Assembly: GCA_000961765.1 (NCBI GenBank)
Contig: LADT01000041.1
Location: 1 to 55,972, forward strand
Direction: 5' to 3'
Origin: Clostridiaceae bacterium BRH_c20a
GTDB taxonomy: Bacteria; Bacillota; Peptococcia; Peptococcales; BICA1-8
DNA length: 55,972 bases
Shown here: piece by piece, positions 32,104 through 42,086 of the stretch
How positions within the stretch are numbered: position 1 is the first letter of the stretch
How the letters are laid out: each line of letters begins with the position of its first letter
Notes under the pieces: generated by a model
Seen by the model: the letters and a program-made list of their open reading frames with translations, nothing else
Database searches by the model: none
Told to the model about the DNA's origin: nothing
Translations under genes and position numbers: made by a program

Positions 32104-33135
32104 ATGGAGCAATTCCCATTTGTCCCTAAACGGGCATTCTTTGAACCTGATGCCTTAGACTATCCGCTAGGGCAAAAAATTTTCCAAACCTTAAAGGAGC
32201 TAGGAGTTCCTATTCAGAATACTCCCTCCCATAATAGGGTAACTGGTATTCCTGGCAAAACTCCTCAGGAACAATACTTTGAAGGAAAAAATACCATGGT
32301 GGTCGGAATCCGCAGAAGTAAGGATTTTCAAACCTGTAAGCCCTCCGCCCATTACCAGCTGCCCTTAAATACCAGCTGTTCTGGTAAATGCGAATACTGC
32401 TATCTAAATACTACTTTAGGTAAAAAACCTTATTTACGAGTATATGTAAACATCGACGAAATTCTGGAGAAAACCCAGGAATATATTAACGAAAATGTAC
32501 CTGAGATAACAATTTTCGAAGGTGCAGCAACCTCTGATCCCCTGCCTACGGAGCCTTTTACCGGGAACTTAGCCAAAACTATTGAATTCTTTGCCCATCA
32601 TAAATATGGAAGGTTTCGTTTTGTTACTAAATTTACTAATGTAGAGTCACTATTACATATCGAGCATAATAAACAGACCCGCTTCCGGTTTAGCTTAAAT
32701 AGTGATTATGTCATAAGCAAATTTGAGCACAGTACTCCATCCTTAAAAGAACGAATAGCTGCAGCCGGTAAAGTATCAGAGGCTCAATATCCACTAGGCT
32801 TTATTATCGGACCTATTATTATTTATGAAGGTTATAAGAAGGAATACAACCGGCTTTTTGCTAACTTGCGGGAAACCTTAAACCCCAAGGCTTTTCCTGA
32901 TCTAGCCTTTGAGCTTATAACCCATAGATACACCAAAAAAGCTAAAAATCAGATACTAGAGGTCTTTCCCCACACTGAACTTCCTATGGATGAGGAAAAA
33001 AGACAATATAAATACGGACAATTTGGCTACGGCAAATACGTCTATCCTAAGGAATCAATGGGGGAATTAAAGCATTTCTTCCAGGAACAAATAAATAAAT
33101 TTTTCCCAGAAGCGGAAATTTCATATTTTATATGA
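32104..33135 (+). CDS. splB: Spore photoproduct lyase
   Basis: This 343-residue radical-SAM enzyme repairs the thymine dimer specific to UV-irradiated spores. The cluster motif CSGKCEYC is at about residues 92-99, preceded by NTS. The family N-terminus (FVPKRAFFEPDALDYPLG) and C-terminus (YKYGQFGYGKYVYPKE) are both present, and the length is normal. ATG follows AGGAG. Single gene. Its presence shows that the host forms endospores. Confidence 0.96.
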   Translation: MEQFPFVPKRAFFEPDALDYPLGQKIFQTLKELGVPIQNTPSHNRVTGIPGKTPQEQYFEGKNTMVVGIRRSKDFQTCKPSAHYQLPLNTSCSGKCEYCYLNTTLGKKPYLRVYVNIDEILEKTQEYINENVPEITIFEGAATSDPLPTEPFTGNLAKTIEFFAHHKYGRFRFVTKFTNVESLLHIEHNKQTRFRFSLNSDYVISKFEHSTPSLKERIAAAGKVSEAQYPLGFIIGPIIIYEGYKKEYNRLFANLRETLNPKAFPDLAFELITHRYTKKAKNQILEVFPHTELPMDEEKRQYKYGQFGYGKYVYPKESMGELKHFFQEQINKFFPEAEISYFI

Positions 33136-33150
33136 AAAAAACGCCAAGCG

Positions 33151-33217
33151 TGTCTAGGAAGCGTGTCTAGGGACGGTCCTTTGACACAATAGTTGATATA
33201 CCCAGTATATCAGCTAT
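33151..33217. repeat. REP-like transposon end with hairpin
   Basis: GGGACGGTCCTTTGACAC at 33170-33187 is the same terminal sequence as on the deleted transposon at 41648-41969. It is preceded by two GCGTGTCTAGG copies and followed by a 12-bp hairpin ATAGTTGATATA/TATATCAGCTAT (33189-33217). A solo relic. Confidence 0.7.
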
Positions 33218-33245
33218 TCGTTTTATAGCGGTTTTAGCCTGACAC

Positions 33246-34586
33246 TTATAATCTCTGTCCAGCTATATCTTTCACAAGTTCATTGATTAATCTTTCTTGA
33301 TAGCCGGCTATTTTAGATTTTTCCATATAATCCTTTACTTTAGCTAATTCCTCTAAATTTAAATTTTTCAATTTGTTAAGCCTATTTTCTGATAGGGCTA
33401 CCTCTGATTGGGATTTTTTATAATCCTCTTCTGTATAGTGCCATAGTCTGACTTGAGCAGGATACCTGGTTTTTAATCGTTGAGCCATAAGAAGCCCTTC
33501 CGGGTCAAAATCACCTGAGTAATATATGATTACATCATTCTTGGCAAGTCGATCTAATAGGATTAATGCAGCCAATTTAAATTGACCATTAGTACAGATT
33601 AAAGGTGGTAAGTTTCTATCAGGAAATTTATCGAGTATTTCTGAAAAAACTCCCGAGTTTTCGACTACAAAAACTACTTTTTTTCCGTTGGCTGGATAAA
33701 AGCTATCTCTTTTGAGTATTTCCCGTAAAGGGACATTGATTACTACACCCTCTTCCCAGCATTTTTGCCACCATTCTGGGGCTTTGTTAGCAGCTTCATC
33801 ACAAGCGATAATTCCCGAAAAGGTAACAAAATTAAGAATATCATCACGAATTATGCCAAAATAACTTAAAAGTTCGGTTATTTCTTCTGAATTAGTATTA
33901 TTTAGCAGCTGATAATTAGTGTCCTCTAGTGTGCGGATATACCCTAAAGCAAAAATTAACAGTCTGCCTTGCTGACTATTAAGATCAAAAGCGTGGGGGT
34001 CATTAGTTACTAAATCTGCAAATACTGGTAACCGCCAATACCGATTTGGTTTATTGTTAGTCCTTTGTGGCAATTTGCATATCGCCTCTAGAACTTTTAT
34101 TAGCTGTTCCTTAAGTAATACAGGATTTTCCTTATAGGACGAATTAACTCCTCTAGTCCCGATTTCATTAGCTTGGAGATACTTGAGCCAGTGTTGGCAG
34201 TAATTTTCGGGATATTTAGCTAATAATTCTCGAAAAAACGTTTCTTTAATTCTTACATATTTCTCTTCTTCTTCTGACTTAGTTAAGATATTTTCACCAA
34301 TATATGAAAACAAGAGTGTTTTTAAATCTATACTAGAGAAACGGGTTTTTTCTAAAGCCTTTTCAAATTCCTTAACAGAAATTGTTACTGAAGATTGCTT
34401 GCTGTAATCTTTTCCCATAAGCCCGCTCAAGGCTTCCTTTTCTAAAGTGGTAAGCTTGACTAATTTAGCTGTTCCACCAAAGCGTCCTAAACTTTTGTAG
34501 TTATTAATAAACTTTTCAAAGAGCCGCTTAAAGCCCGGCTCTTTTCGAAAAAAATCAGCTGCTTCTTGCAACTTATCTTTAGACAT
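33246..34586 (-). CDS. jetD: Wadjet nuclease subunit JetD (TIGR02679/DUF2399)
   Basis: About 446 residues. The C-terminal DUF2399 region has a toprim-like fold: VVFVVENSGVFSEI holds the conserved Glu, and IYYSGDFDPEGLLMAQRL the Asp-x-Asp. JetD is the nuclease that cuts plasmid DNA once the SMC-like complex has extruded a loop. The N-terminal half (FFRKEPGFKRLFEKFINNYKS) fits TIGR02679. ATG at 34586 follows GAGG. It is the last gene of jetABCD, separated from jetC by 107 bp that contain a (TTAAGG) repeat. Confidence 0.88.
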   Translation of the reverse strand: MSKDKLQEAADFFRKEPGFKRLFEKFINNYKSLGRFGGTAKLVKLTTLEKEALSGLMGKDYSKQSSVTISVKEFEKALEKTRFSSIDLKTLLFSYIGENILTKSEEEEKYVRIKETFFRELLAKYPENYCQHWLKYLQANEIGTRGVNSSYKENPVLLKEQLIKVLEAICKLPQRTNNKPNRYWRLPVFADLVTNDPHAFDLNSQQGRLLIFALGYIRTLEDTNYQLLNNTNSEEITELLSYFGIIRDDILNFVTFSGIIACDEAANKAPEWWQKCWEEGVVINVPLREILKRDSFYPANGKKVVFVVENSGVFSEILDKFPDRNLPPLICTNGQFKLAALILLDRLAKNDVIIYYSGDFDPEGLLMAQRLKTRYPAQVRLWHYTEEDYKKSQSEVALSENRLNKLKNLNLEELAKVKDYMEKSKIAGYQERLINELVKDIAGQRL

Positions 34587-34649
34587 AACCACATAACCTC
34601 TATTCACAGCAAGCTTTTATGATCTTACCCAATGTTATAACCTTAGTTT

Positions 34650-34693
34650 GCCTCAGCTTAACCTTAACCTAGCGAAGCACAACCTTAATCTAT
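34650..34693. repeat. (CCTTAA)n composite repeat between jetD and jetC
   Basis: CTCAGCTTAACCTTAACCTAG then CGAAGCACAACCTTAATC: a short member of the hexamer/GCGAAGC family inside an operon. Confidence 0.65.
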
Positions 34694-37600
34694 CTATTTG
34701 GCTACTTCTAGAATTTCATATTCATGCTCTTTGGGTATAATAAGTTCTTTTTGCTTACCATTCCACCAATAACGCACAACTGTAACAAAGGGGGCATTTT
34801 GCGGACGAACTAATTCACAAATAGATAATGCTGAAACTGTATCATAGTCACCCCAAAGAGCTTGAGAATTCATGATATAGTTAAAGTCCAGCTTTTCCAC
34901 CAGATCAAACATATCCCGAATGTTGTTTTCATCAACTCCAGCAAAAGCTTCATCTAAGGAAATAACATATGGCGCATCCTCCCGAGCCTCCAGATATCTG
35001 GAGTAGGCAGCAGAAAATAAGGGTATATACATAGCCATAGCCTTTTCTCCACCACTAAAGGTGTAGAATACATTATTTGTTAATTCCTTTTTCTTTTCCC
35101 CAGCCCTTTGGTAATAGAGGGTAAATTGAAACCACTTGCGGTAATCTAACATTTCTTTAATAATTTGATGAAAGGTTTCCCCATATCCTTTTTCCGCCAT
35201 AATCTCTTTGGCTCTGGTTATTTTAGAACGAAAATGTTGGGTTATCTTATCCATATCCTGTGATTTTAAAAATTTAGGATTTAACCGTAATAATTCCACA
35301 AGTTCTTTTGTATCCAGCTCATCCTCCCACTCTGCGGTCAGAGGACGCCAACGCAAAGAAAATGTAAGACCGCTGGATGTGTTGCGCTGGACCATCAATT
35401 TATCAATTTTTTCAACCCATTCTTCAGCTCTACTTATGCGAGCTCTAATAATTCTCCCCACACTATTCATAATAATTTCTTCATAGAGTTCTCGGTCCTT
35501 ATCATTGAGAATAGTTTGTTGTAATTCAATATCCCGATCTAACTGTTCCAAAACAAAGAAGGGGCTGACCCTTTTACCGGTGTACTCCAGCAAAACTTGT
35601 ATTCTCCGAGATTTAACCTCTAGCTCTTTAACTAAATAGTCTATTACTTGGCTTTCATCGCCCAATTCTAGAGAAGCTATCTCTATTTCAATCTTGCCGC
35701 TGGTTTCCTGACTTAGTCGGTACTCAACTAAAGCACCCTGTTCTTGATAAAAAACCTGATTTAGCTTTTCCGACAACTTCTCCCTATCAATATTATCCTT
35801 AAAGTGAACCGCTAACCTATCTTTGATTTCTTTTGCTTTCTTAAATACTTCCCAAACTTCATTAATTTGTTCCACTTCTTTTACAAAACCTAATTTGAAT
35901 TCAGCTTGAAAGGTATTTTGCCAGTATTCTACCAGTTTCTTATAAATGTTTTGTTTTATATTAAGTTGGTCCACCGCAGTGCGGGTATTATTTATTAAGT
36001 TAATATTTTGGGTGATTTGGTCTTGAGTATTTAATAATTCCTCGGGTAATTCACCTATTCTATTTTCAACCTCATTGATTCTACGGCGAACTTCTTCCAC
36101 CCCCAGGATATTCAATCTTTCAGTTGCATTTTTTAATTGCAACTCTAATTTTTGCAATTCACTATTAATAATATTTATTTCACCCTTAAGTTCATCAATT
36201 AACTCAATAGTATTTAGTAGATTTTGTTGGTAATTGCCAAATGATATAGTACTATTACAATAGTCTTTATATTGTAATTCTAATTGGTGCAAATTTTTCT
36301 TATAAGTATGCATATTATTTACTGCAGCTTCGTAAGCCTCTTTATTAACAGGTAAGGTTATATTTTTTACGTGTTCCCGTAAGCTATCCTGAATAGAGTT
36401 TAGTAATTCTAACAACTTTTTTACTTTAGTGTTTTTAATTTCGACTTCCTTTTCTAGTATATCTACTTCCATAATTAAACGCTGCCAGGTATCATAGGCT
36501 GTTTTTACATCATTTGTTAAAGGAAAACTTGCCGACTCATTATTTAATACTTCTTGACGTTTGACCATGTATTCTTGAGCTTTGATAAGTTCAGCCAACT
36601 TCTCTTCCAATTCTCTTAACTCTTTAGTAAGTTTGGCAATCATTTCTTGGCGGTAGAGTTTTCTTGCTTCTTGGCCAATATATCGAGATGCTTCTTCCTT
36701 AGGTGCATGTCCCTGCAATAAAGATATTTGATAAGTTCCGTCTTCGTTGACCACTGCTAAACCATCATCAGAACCCTCTAATAAAATACTCTGCAAAACA
36801 TTAGCTATTTCCTCAGCTGTTACCCCTACCCCCTCCACCGGGGTGGGATATAATAGTTCCGCCAAAGTGTGCTTAAAAAACTGAGGATTAGGTATTAATA
36901 CCTTATCTGATTTTTGAATACTTTTTGTGTATTTTCCAGGTACTATTAAAGCATCTAAAAAACCCATTTGGCTTATTGCGCTTTCTAGGCGTTCCCGTTG
37001 TTCTGAAGTTACCTGTGCTTTAAACTCTACGGCTTGATAAAAAGGTACGCAAGGAATATTCTTTTCATCCAATTCTTGTCTAGCCATTATCGTATCCTTA
37101 TGCCGTAATGGTTCAGGATCTTTTTTATTTTTCCAGTCGCTTATTTCAACTTCCTTACTATTTATTGCCTCATTTTTATCAGCAATTTGTTGGTTTAACT
37201 GCACTGACATTGTCTCTAACTGTTTAAAGCTAGACATATATGCCTGATTAACTATTCGATTTAAATCTTCTAAGGCATAGTCTTCAAAAATATTATTACA
37301 GATGCGCGCTATTTTTTGCATATCAAAATCAGATACGATTAATTCCTGAGTATTCTGCCGCCACGTATAGACAGCTGACAACAGGTTTTCTTTTTCTTCT
37401 TCGAAAAAATCATACCATTTTTTTACTTCTTTTTCTTTTAAATCAGCAGTTTTACGAGCTTGTCCTAGTTCCCAATCGGCCTCCTTATAATCTTGCCGAG
37501 TTTTATCTAATCCTTCGATAATCTTGAAAATTCTTTCTAATTTTTTGTGGTAATCATCTGTTTCCTTTTTCCATAAGTCAAAAATAAATTCTCCGCTGGC

Positions 37601-38878
37601 ATACTTCTTGGTAAACTCTTGGCGAGCTAAAGGATGGCTCGTAAATTCAGCTTCTTCGCCATCATAATCAAGTTCAGCTAGTATTTCAGTAATGTGTGCT
37701 TCTAAATAACTTAATTTTTGTTCTTCTTTAGCAATTTTTTGTCGATGTTCTAACTCTGTAGTATTTTGCTTACTTACACTATCTTCTTTAACTTTAAGCT
37801 TACTTTTTTCCGAGGCAGCCTTTTGTTCTAAAGCAATCTTTTCTTTCTCAATATCAAAAACTTTATGCTTCTCTAATTTACTTTTCTCATCTTGCAATAT
37901 TTCATTTTCCAGTAACAAATCAGCTTTTAGCTTACTTAAATTGGTTTTTGCTTCTTCATAATTTATTAGGTCAGCTTGTAATTGCTTTTCTTGAGTAAAA
38001 AATTTTAGTAAATCATCATTGGTTTTAAGTAAACCTTGAGCTTTTTCCAATAATACCAATTGATTATACAAATCATACTGCTTACATAGTTTATTTAGGG
38101 ATTTTTGCTCTTTCTCTAGCTGCTCTAATTGTTGTTTAGTCTGATCCATGTTTTCAATCGTATCAGAAAGTGGCCGCAATTCGTCATCAGATAAAGCAGG
38201 TAAAGATTCATTTAAAATCTCATAGATTACAGTTGGCTTAAAATCTTTAGAAAGCTTCGGACTGCGTAATTGAATTAATAACTTAATTAATTCCTCATAA
38301 TCGGCTATATTTTCAAAGCCAAACACATGCTTATTAACTAAATTCATGTACTCTTTAGAAGTTCGAACAACTTTACCCCCGTCAGCAAGACGGTTTTCCA
38401 ACTCTATTCTTGTAAAAGGAATCTTTTGCTTTTTTCCTAAATCGGCACTATATTCATTTTTATATAAGAAAATATCCTGCCCGATACGACGGTTATCAAG
38501 GATTACAAACCCCCAGAAATCCATAGTACTATTTCTTTTGGCCCGTAAACCAATACCAGTTGTAATGTATTGCTCCAGACCTTGCCGCTTGTATTCGAGA
38601 TATAAATAGCCTGTCCGTTCATCACGGTCGACGACACCTTTCTCTCCTAACAAATAGTCTTCCATTTTTCTGGCCCGAGAGCCAAAAGGATCTAAACGAT
38701 CGGGGCTTTTTCGGCCATCTAACAAAACAGGAATAAAGCTCTGCATAGTTACTGACTTACCCGAGCCATTATTGCCTCTTAAAAGCAGCTTACCATCGGC
38801 AAAGTTAAATTCTTCATCATCATAGTACCAGAAGTTTAAGAGTCCTGCCCGGTGCATTTGCCATTTAGTTTTCTTCAT
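34694..38878 (-). CDS. jetC: Wadjet SMC-like ATPase JetC (TIGR02680)
   Basis: About 1394 residues. The N-terminal Walker A is LLRGNNGSGKSVTMQSFIPV (about 27-46), followed by DGRKSPDRLDPFGSRARKMED typical of TIGR02680. Long coiled coils cover about residues 240-470 and 730-1100. Near the C-terminus are the signature FSGGEKAMAMYIPLFSA (about 1260-1276) and Walker B VISLDEAFAGVDENN (about 1290-1304). JetC is the loop-extruding motor of the Wadjet complex, which recognises small circular DNA by topology. ATG at 38878 overlaps the end of jetB by 14 bp, so expression is coupled. Confidence 0.93.
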   Translation of the reverse strand: MKKTKWQMHRAGLLNFWYYDDEEFNFADGKLLLRGNNGSGKSVTMQSFIPVLLDGRKSPDRLDPFGSRARKMEDYLLGEKGVVDRDERTGYLYLEYKRQGLEQYITTGIGLRAKRNSTMDFWGFVILDNRRIGQDIFLYKNEYSADLGKKQKIPFTRIELENRLADGGKVVRTSKEYMNLVNKHVFGFENIADYEELIKLLIQLRSPKLSKDFKPTVIYEILNESLPALSDDELRPLSDTIENMDQTKQQLEQLEKEQKSLNKLCKQYDLYNQLVLLEKAQGLLKTNDDLLKFFTQEKQLQADLINYEEAKTNLSKLKADLLLENEILQDEKSKLEKHKVFDIEKEKIALEQKAASEKSKLKVKEDSVSKQNTTELEHRQKIAKEEQKLSYLEAHITEILAELDYDGEEAEFTSHPLARQEFTKKYASGEFIFDLWKKETDDYHKKLERIFKIIEGLDKTRQDYKEADWELGQARKTADLKEKEVKKWYDFFEEEKENLLSAVYTWRQNTQELIVSDFDMQKIARICNNIFEDYALEDLNRIVNQAYMSSFKQLETMSVQLNQQIADKNEAINSKEVEISDWKNKKDPEPLRHKDTIMARQELDEKNIPCVPFYQAVEFKAQVTSEQRERLESAISQMGFLDALIVPGKYTKSIQKSDKVLIPNPQFFKHTLAELLYPTPVEGVGVTAEEIANVLQSILLEGSDDGLAVVNEDGTYQISLLQGHAPKEEASRYIGQEARKLYRQEMIAKLTKELRELEEKLAELIKAQEYMVKRQEVLNNESASFPLTNDVKTAYDTWQRLIMEVDILEKEVEIKNTKVKKLLELLNSIQDSLREHVKNITLPVNKEAYEAAVNNMHTYKKNLHQLELQYKDYCNSTISFGNYQQNLLNTIELIDELKGEINIINSELQKLELQLKNATERLNILGVEEVRRRINEVENRIGELPEELLNTQDQITQNINLINNTRTAVDQLNIKQNIYKKLVEYWQNTFQAEFKLGFVKEVEQINEVWEVFKKAKEIKDRLAVHFKDNIDREKLSEKLNQVFYQEQGALVEYRLSQETSGKIEIEIASLELGDESQVIDYLVKELEVKSRRIQVLLEYTGKRVSPFFVLEQLDRDIELQQTILNDKDRELYEEIIMNSVGRIIRARISRAEEWVEKIDKLMVQRNTSSGLTFSLRWRPLTAEWEDELDTKELVELLRLNPKFLKSQDMDKITQHFRSKITRAKEIMAEKGYGETFHQIIKEMLDYRKWFQFTLYYQRAGEKKKELTNNVFYTFSGGEKAMAMYIPLFSAAYSRYLEAREDAPYVISLDEAFAGVDENNIRDMFDLVEKLDFNYIMNSQALWGDYDTVSALSICELVRPQNAPFVTVVRYWWNGKQKELIIPKEHEYEILEVAK

Positions 38879-40058
38879 CACTATCTCCACCTTTAGAAAA
38901 ATCTACAGGATATTTACCAACTACTCTTACCAATAAAGGTTTCAAACGTATAACCCCAGTCTCATCAAGAATATCTGCCATCTGCCAATCCACCAAGACA
39001 GCGATTAGTTCTCGGGCAGTTTCTGAAACGATTAATTCTCGATATTGTTTACTCCAACCATGTCCATAATAATCCTTACATTTACTTACCCATTTCTGAA
39101 AATCTACTGGTGTCAAATGCAAAGTGCCATCAAGCTGTAAAGAGATCGCATTACTATTTTTTTCTTCTCTGACCATATTGGCAAACTGAAGCACAATATC
39201 GCTAATTGCTTTATTATCAGGAAACAAAGTATACATGGCTTTTTTCTCTTCTATAGTAAGTAACGCGGCATTGCGATATAATTCAAAACTAAAATCAGTA
39301 TGTTTTTCTACATCTTCCCTAATGCGGTTGCGGTAATTACGAAGATATAAAAAGTCAGGATCATTATTTTCGTTAATATACATGACCGGAGTTAGAAAAA
39401 GCTTACGATAAACCCTTTGCCGCCTTTTTACCCCTAATTGTTCCTCGGAGTTTAAATCTTCAATATTAAGAAAATCTTTTGCATTTTTAAAGGTAGTTAA
39501 ATCTTTAGGAAAGGAACGCAAAAAATAACGAGCCACTATTGGAACTTCATATAAAACTTCGTTATTTTCTGAGTAATTAAAGTCACTGATATCACCATCA
39601 ACAGTTCGCACTAAATATATGTCAGCTGCTGCTTGCAGCACCCTCACTAATGACTTGCGATGTTCATAATGAGTCCAGTCCAACCCCTCAATGGAGGGAT
39701 GAATGGAACTTAGCTCTTCACATAAATCAGACAAAAGAAACTGTTCATCCACATTCTTACCTTCCAAAAAAGCCATCAAACAAGAAAACAAAACATAATC
39801 GCGAACCTGCGTGAATTTCTCTATACCCATCCAAGTCTCCGGCTCAATAGGGAATTTTTCTAATTTAACAAATTGCCGATGAACAATTAAATTTAATCCC
39901 ATTTTTTCTAAGAAAAAGTTTTTAAGTACATTTTCCCGCTGTCTTATTTGTTGATAGATTTCCGGCTCCTTTTCCCGTAAAATCCAGAAATTTTCTAAAA
40001 TATATTGAGCACTTTCTTTAGCTGCTTCATCAAAAATAACTTTGGACTTTTCTTCCAT
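38865..40058 (-). CDS. jetB: Wadjet subunit JetB (TIGR02678/DUF2398)
   Basis: This 397-residue protein fits TIGR02678: ENFWILREKEPEIYQQIRQRENVLKNFF at the N-terminus, winged-helix-like segments in the middle and DWQMADILDETGVIRLKPLLVRVVGKYPVDF at the C-terminus. In Wadjet complexes the kleisin (JetA) and KITE-like (JetB) subunits bridge the JetC heads. It begins 11 bp after jetA and overlaps jetC. ATG at 40058; the ribosome site is within the jetA 3' end. Confidence 0.9.
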   Translation of the reverse strand: MEEKSKVIFDEAAKESAQYILENFWILREKEPEIYQQIRQRENVLKNFFLEKMGLNLIVHRQFVKLEKFPIEPETWMGIEKFTQVRDYVLFSCLMAFLEGKNVDEQFLLSDLCEELSSIHPSIEGLDWTHYEHRKSLVRVLQAAADIYLVRTVDGDISDFNYSENNEVLYEVPIVARYFLRSFPKDLTTFKNAKDFLNIEDLNSEEQLGVKRRQRVYRKLFLTPVMYINENNDPDFLYLRNYRNRIREDVEKHTDFSFELYRNAALLTIEEKKAMYTLFPDNKAISDIVLQFANMVREEKNSNAISLQLDGTLHLTPVDFQKWVSKCKDYYGHGWSKQYRELIVSETARELIAVLVDWQMADILDETGVIRLKPLLVRVVGKYPVDFSKGGDSDEEN

Positions 40059-40069
40059 ATCTTCTACTC

Positions 40070-41545
40070 CTATTCTAAGAACTCAATGATAAAATTAGGC
40101 AGCTTTAAGGTACCATCTTCCCAATTAATTATTATAGATTGATTATCTAACTTACTCAGTTTAAATTTATGACCGGTTTGTGTTTTAGCAAATCCCATTT
40201 TATTACCCATACTTTTTGCGATCCAGTTAAGTAATGTCTTCCTAATATAGGGATCAGTCATAGTTATTTTATTTAATACTATTCTTCTGTTTTCAATTAT
40301 TTCATTAATTAAATGTTGTTCCGCCTCTTTTTCTAATAGATATTCCTGCAGCATTTTAGCCTTTTCCTTAGGATAACTGATGACCGCTTGAGGTCTAGTT
40401 TTTTCCCGATATGTGCGAACTCGAGGATTTAAAATAACCTCCGATGGTTGAAGATCCCAGATTTCTGTATATATATCCTCTGTATCTTTTTCGAGGGCAC
40501 AAAGATGACGAGTATGAAAAAGGCCAAAAGCACATGCTGAAAGCTTATGAGCCTCATTAATATCAGAACAATTAGAAAAAATCTTAGCTAAATGTACATA
40601 ATCCTTTTTCCTGCTTTTAAAATTATGGTGTTTTTCGCCTAAGCGCTGAGCAAACCGCGTCATACGGCGCACAGTTTCATTTGTTGTATTTTGTAAAAAA
40701 ATTAAATCACTATCCCTGCCTTCATGACCTAAAAACCAAGCCCTTAACCCCTGCCACTGATTAGAGTATTTCTCGGTAAGTTCTTCGATGGTAGCAACTT
40801 GATCTAATCTTGGGATACTTAAGTAATATTGAGCTAAAACTTGGGCAGTCCTATGAATGTAATCAAGAGATGTTTGTTCTAACACTGCTTCTATTTTTAA
40901 TGATGTTCTTTGTAAGGCTGTCATGAAATTTCTCAAATATTCCGTGAGTGCATCTTTGTAAACTAAAAATGCCTCAGTCATCATCATTTCTTCGATTTTT
41001 TCACTCTCTAAATGGGCTAAATAGTCAGTGGCATTCTCAGTTAGTTTTTTAAAATAGCCAAAAAGCTCATCCCAAAGGGAATAAAGATTTTCAGTGTCCC
41101 CATTAGCTATTTCGCTATCTGTAAACTTAACAAGTACTTCTAAAAGTCGATCAAAAAGATTTTTCTCTAAAGAGCCGCCAAAGGAATCACCTTTTAGTTC
41201 TAGACGCTTGACCATCCGCTCAAATTCCACAGTATAAGGTGTACATTGATAGCGAAATTTCTTCTTTTTAAATTCCTGTATTGTTGTTACTTTCCCTGTA
41301 TCTTGTCTAGGTATTAAATTTTTCCATTCAACCAATTGGTCTAAATCTTGCTGCAGCTGTTCTTCAGTATAGCTTGCAAAATGTAGCTTTTCTTTTAAGT
41401 ACTGAAATATTTCATCAGGGAAAAGATAGTATCTCAACTTTTCATGCTGTAAATAAAAATATCGTAAAACAGCACGATACCGCCAAGCGTTATTAGCGGT
41501 TAAATAGGCCGCTTCGGTAATGGGTTTTAATTGTTGATCGTCCAT
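40070..41545 (-). CDS. jetA: Wadjet kleisin-like subunit JetA (TIGR02677/DUF2397)
   Basis: This 491-residue protein fits TIGR02677: AYLTANNAWRYRAVLRYFYLQHEKLRYYL at the N-terminus, a winged-helix region with LDQLVEWKNLIPRQDTGKV, and a helical body with RRMTRFAQRLGEKHHNFKSRKKDYVHLAKIF-like residues. It is first of the four genes. The set DUF2397, DUF2398, TIGR02680 and DUF2399 defines the Wadjet variety usually called type III (from memory). The ATG has only a weak GGTGA ribosome site. Confidence 0.9.
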   Translation of the reverse strand: MDDQQLKPITEAAYLTANNAWRYRAVLRYFYLQHEKLRYYLFPDEIFQYLKEKLHFASYTEEQLQQDLDQLVEWKNLIPRQDTGKVTTIQEFKKKKFRYQCTPYTVEFERMVKRLELKGDSFGGSLEKNLFDRLLEVLVKFTDSEIANGDTENLYSLWDELFGYFKKLTENATDYLAHLESEKIEEMMMTEAFLVYKDALTEYLRNFMTALQRTSLKIEAVLEQTSLDYIHRTAQVLAQYYLSIPRLDQVATIEELTEKYSNQWQGLRAWFLGHEGRDSDLIFLQNTTNETVRRMTRFAQRLGEKHHNFKSRKKDYVHLAKIFSNCSDINEAHKLSACAFGLFHTRHLCALEKDTEDIYTEIWDLQPSEVILNPRVRTYREKTRPQAVISYPKEKAKMLQEYLLEKEAEQHLINEIIENRRIVLNKITMTDPYIRKTLLNWIAKSMGNKMGFAKTQTGHKFKLSKLDNQSIIINWEDGTLKLPNFIIEFLE

Positions 41546-41647
41546 TTATTTTCACCAACTTAGTCTGCTTGATATGTAAATAAATATTATACTACTATCT
41601 TTGACAAATTTCATAAAAAACCCTGCCTTTTGCTTTTAGAAATTATA

Positions 41648-41969
41648 GGGACGGCCCTTTGACACAAGATCTTAATGGCAAGAATAAGGCGACAAATAAA
41701 TCAGACTGGTTTTTATCATGTAATGATGCGGGGGAATGAGAAACGGGAAATTTTCAATAATGATAGGGATCGAAAGAAGTTATTAGATATCATGCGTCTG
41801 TCAATTCGAGAAATAGCTGATTTTTTAGGATTGAATAGAGGGATTGTGCAAAGAGTAGTGTCACAAAAGCCTGTTGTTCCAGAGAATGAGAGGTAGGAAG
41901 ATGAGTATATAAGCACCCCTTTAGGGTACTCTATCATATTTTCATCCTCCCGTGTCAAAGGACCGTCCC
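41648..41969 (+). mobile_element. Internally deleted RAYT/IS200-like transposon
   Basis: It is bounded by 18-bp inverted ends: GGGACGGCCCTTTGACAC (41648-41665) and, inverted, GTGTCAAAGGACCGTCCC (41952-41969), one mismatch. Between them is a 73-codon frame (41675-41896): the first 40 residues (INQTGFYHVMMRGNEKREIF) are the start of a REP-associated tyrosine transposase, and the last 30 (SIREIADFLGLNRGIVQRV) match its usual helix-turn-helix tail. The whole central catalytic part (the HUH region is only partly left and the Tyr is missing) has been deleted in frame. It can no longer move by itself. Confidence 0.8.
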
Positions 41970-42086
41970 CAGACACTCCTCCCCAGACACTCCAAAGGGT
42001 ATAAAAAATGCCTCCGCAGGTAATTCCTACAGAGGCTCTCTTTATGTCTATGATATTAATATAGTGTAAATTTATCGTCATTTTCG

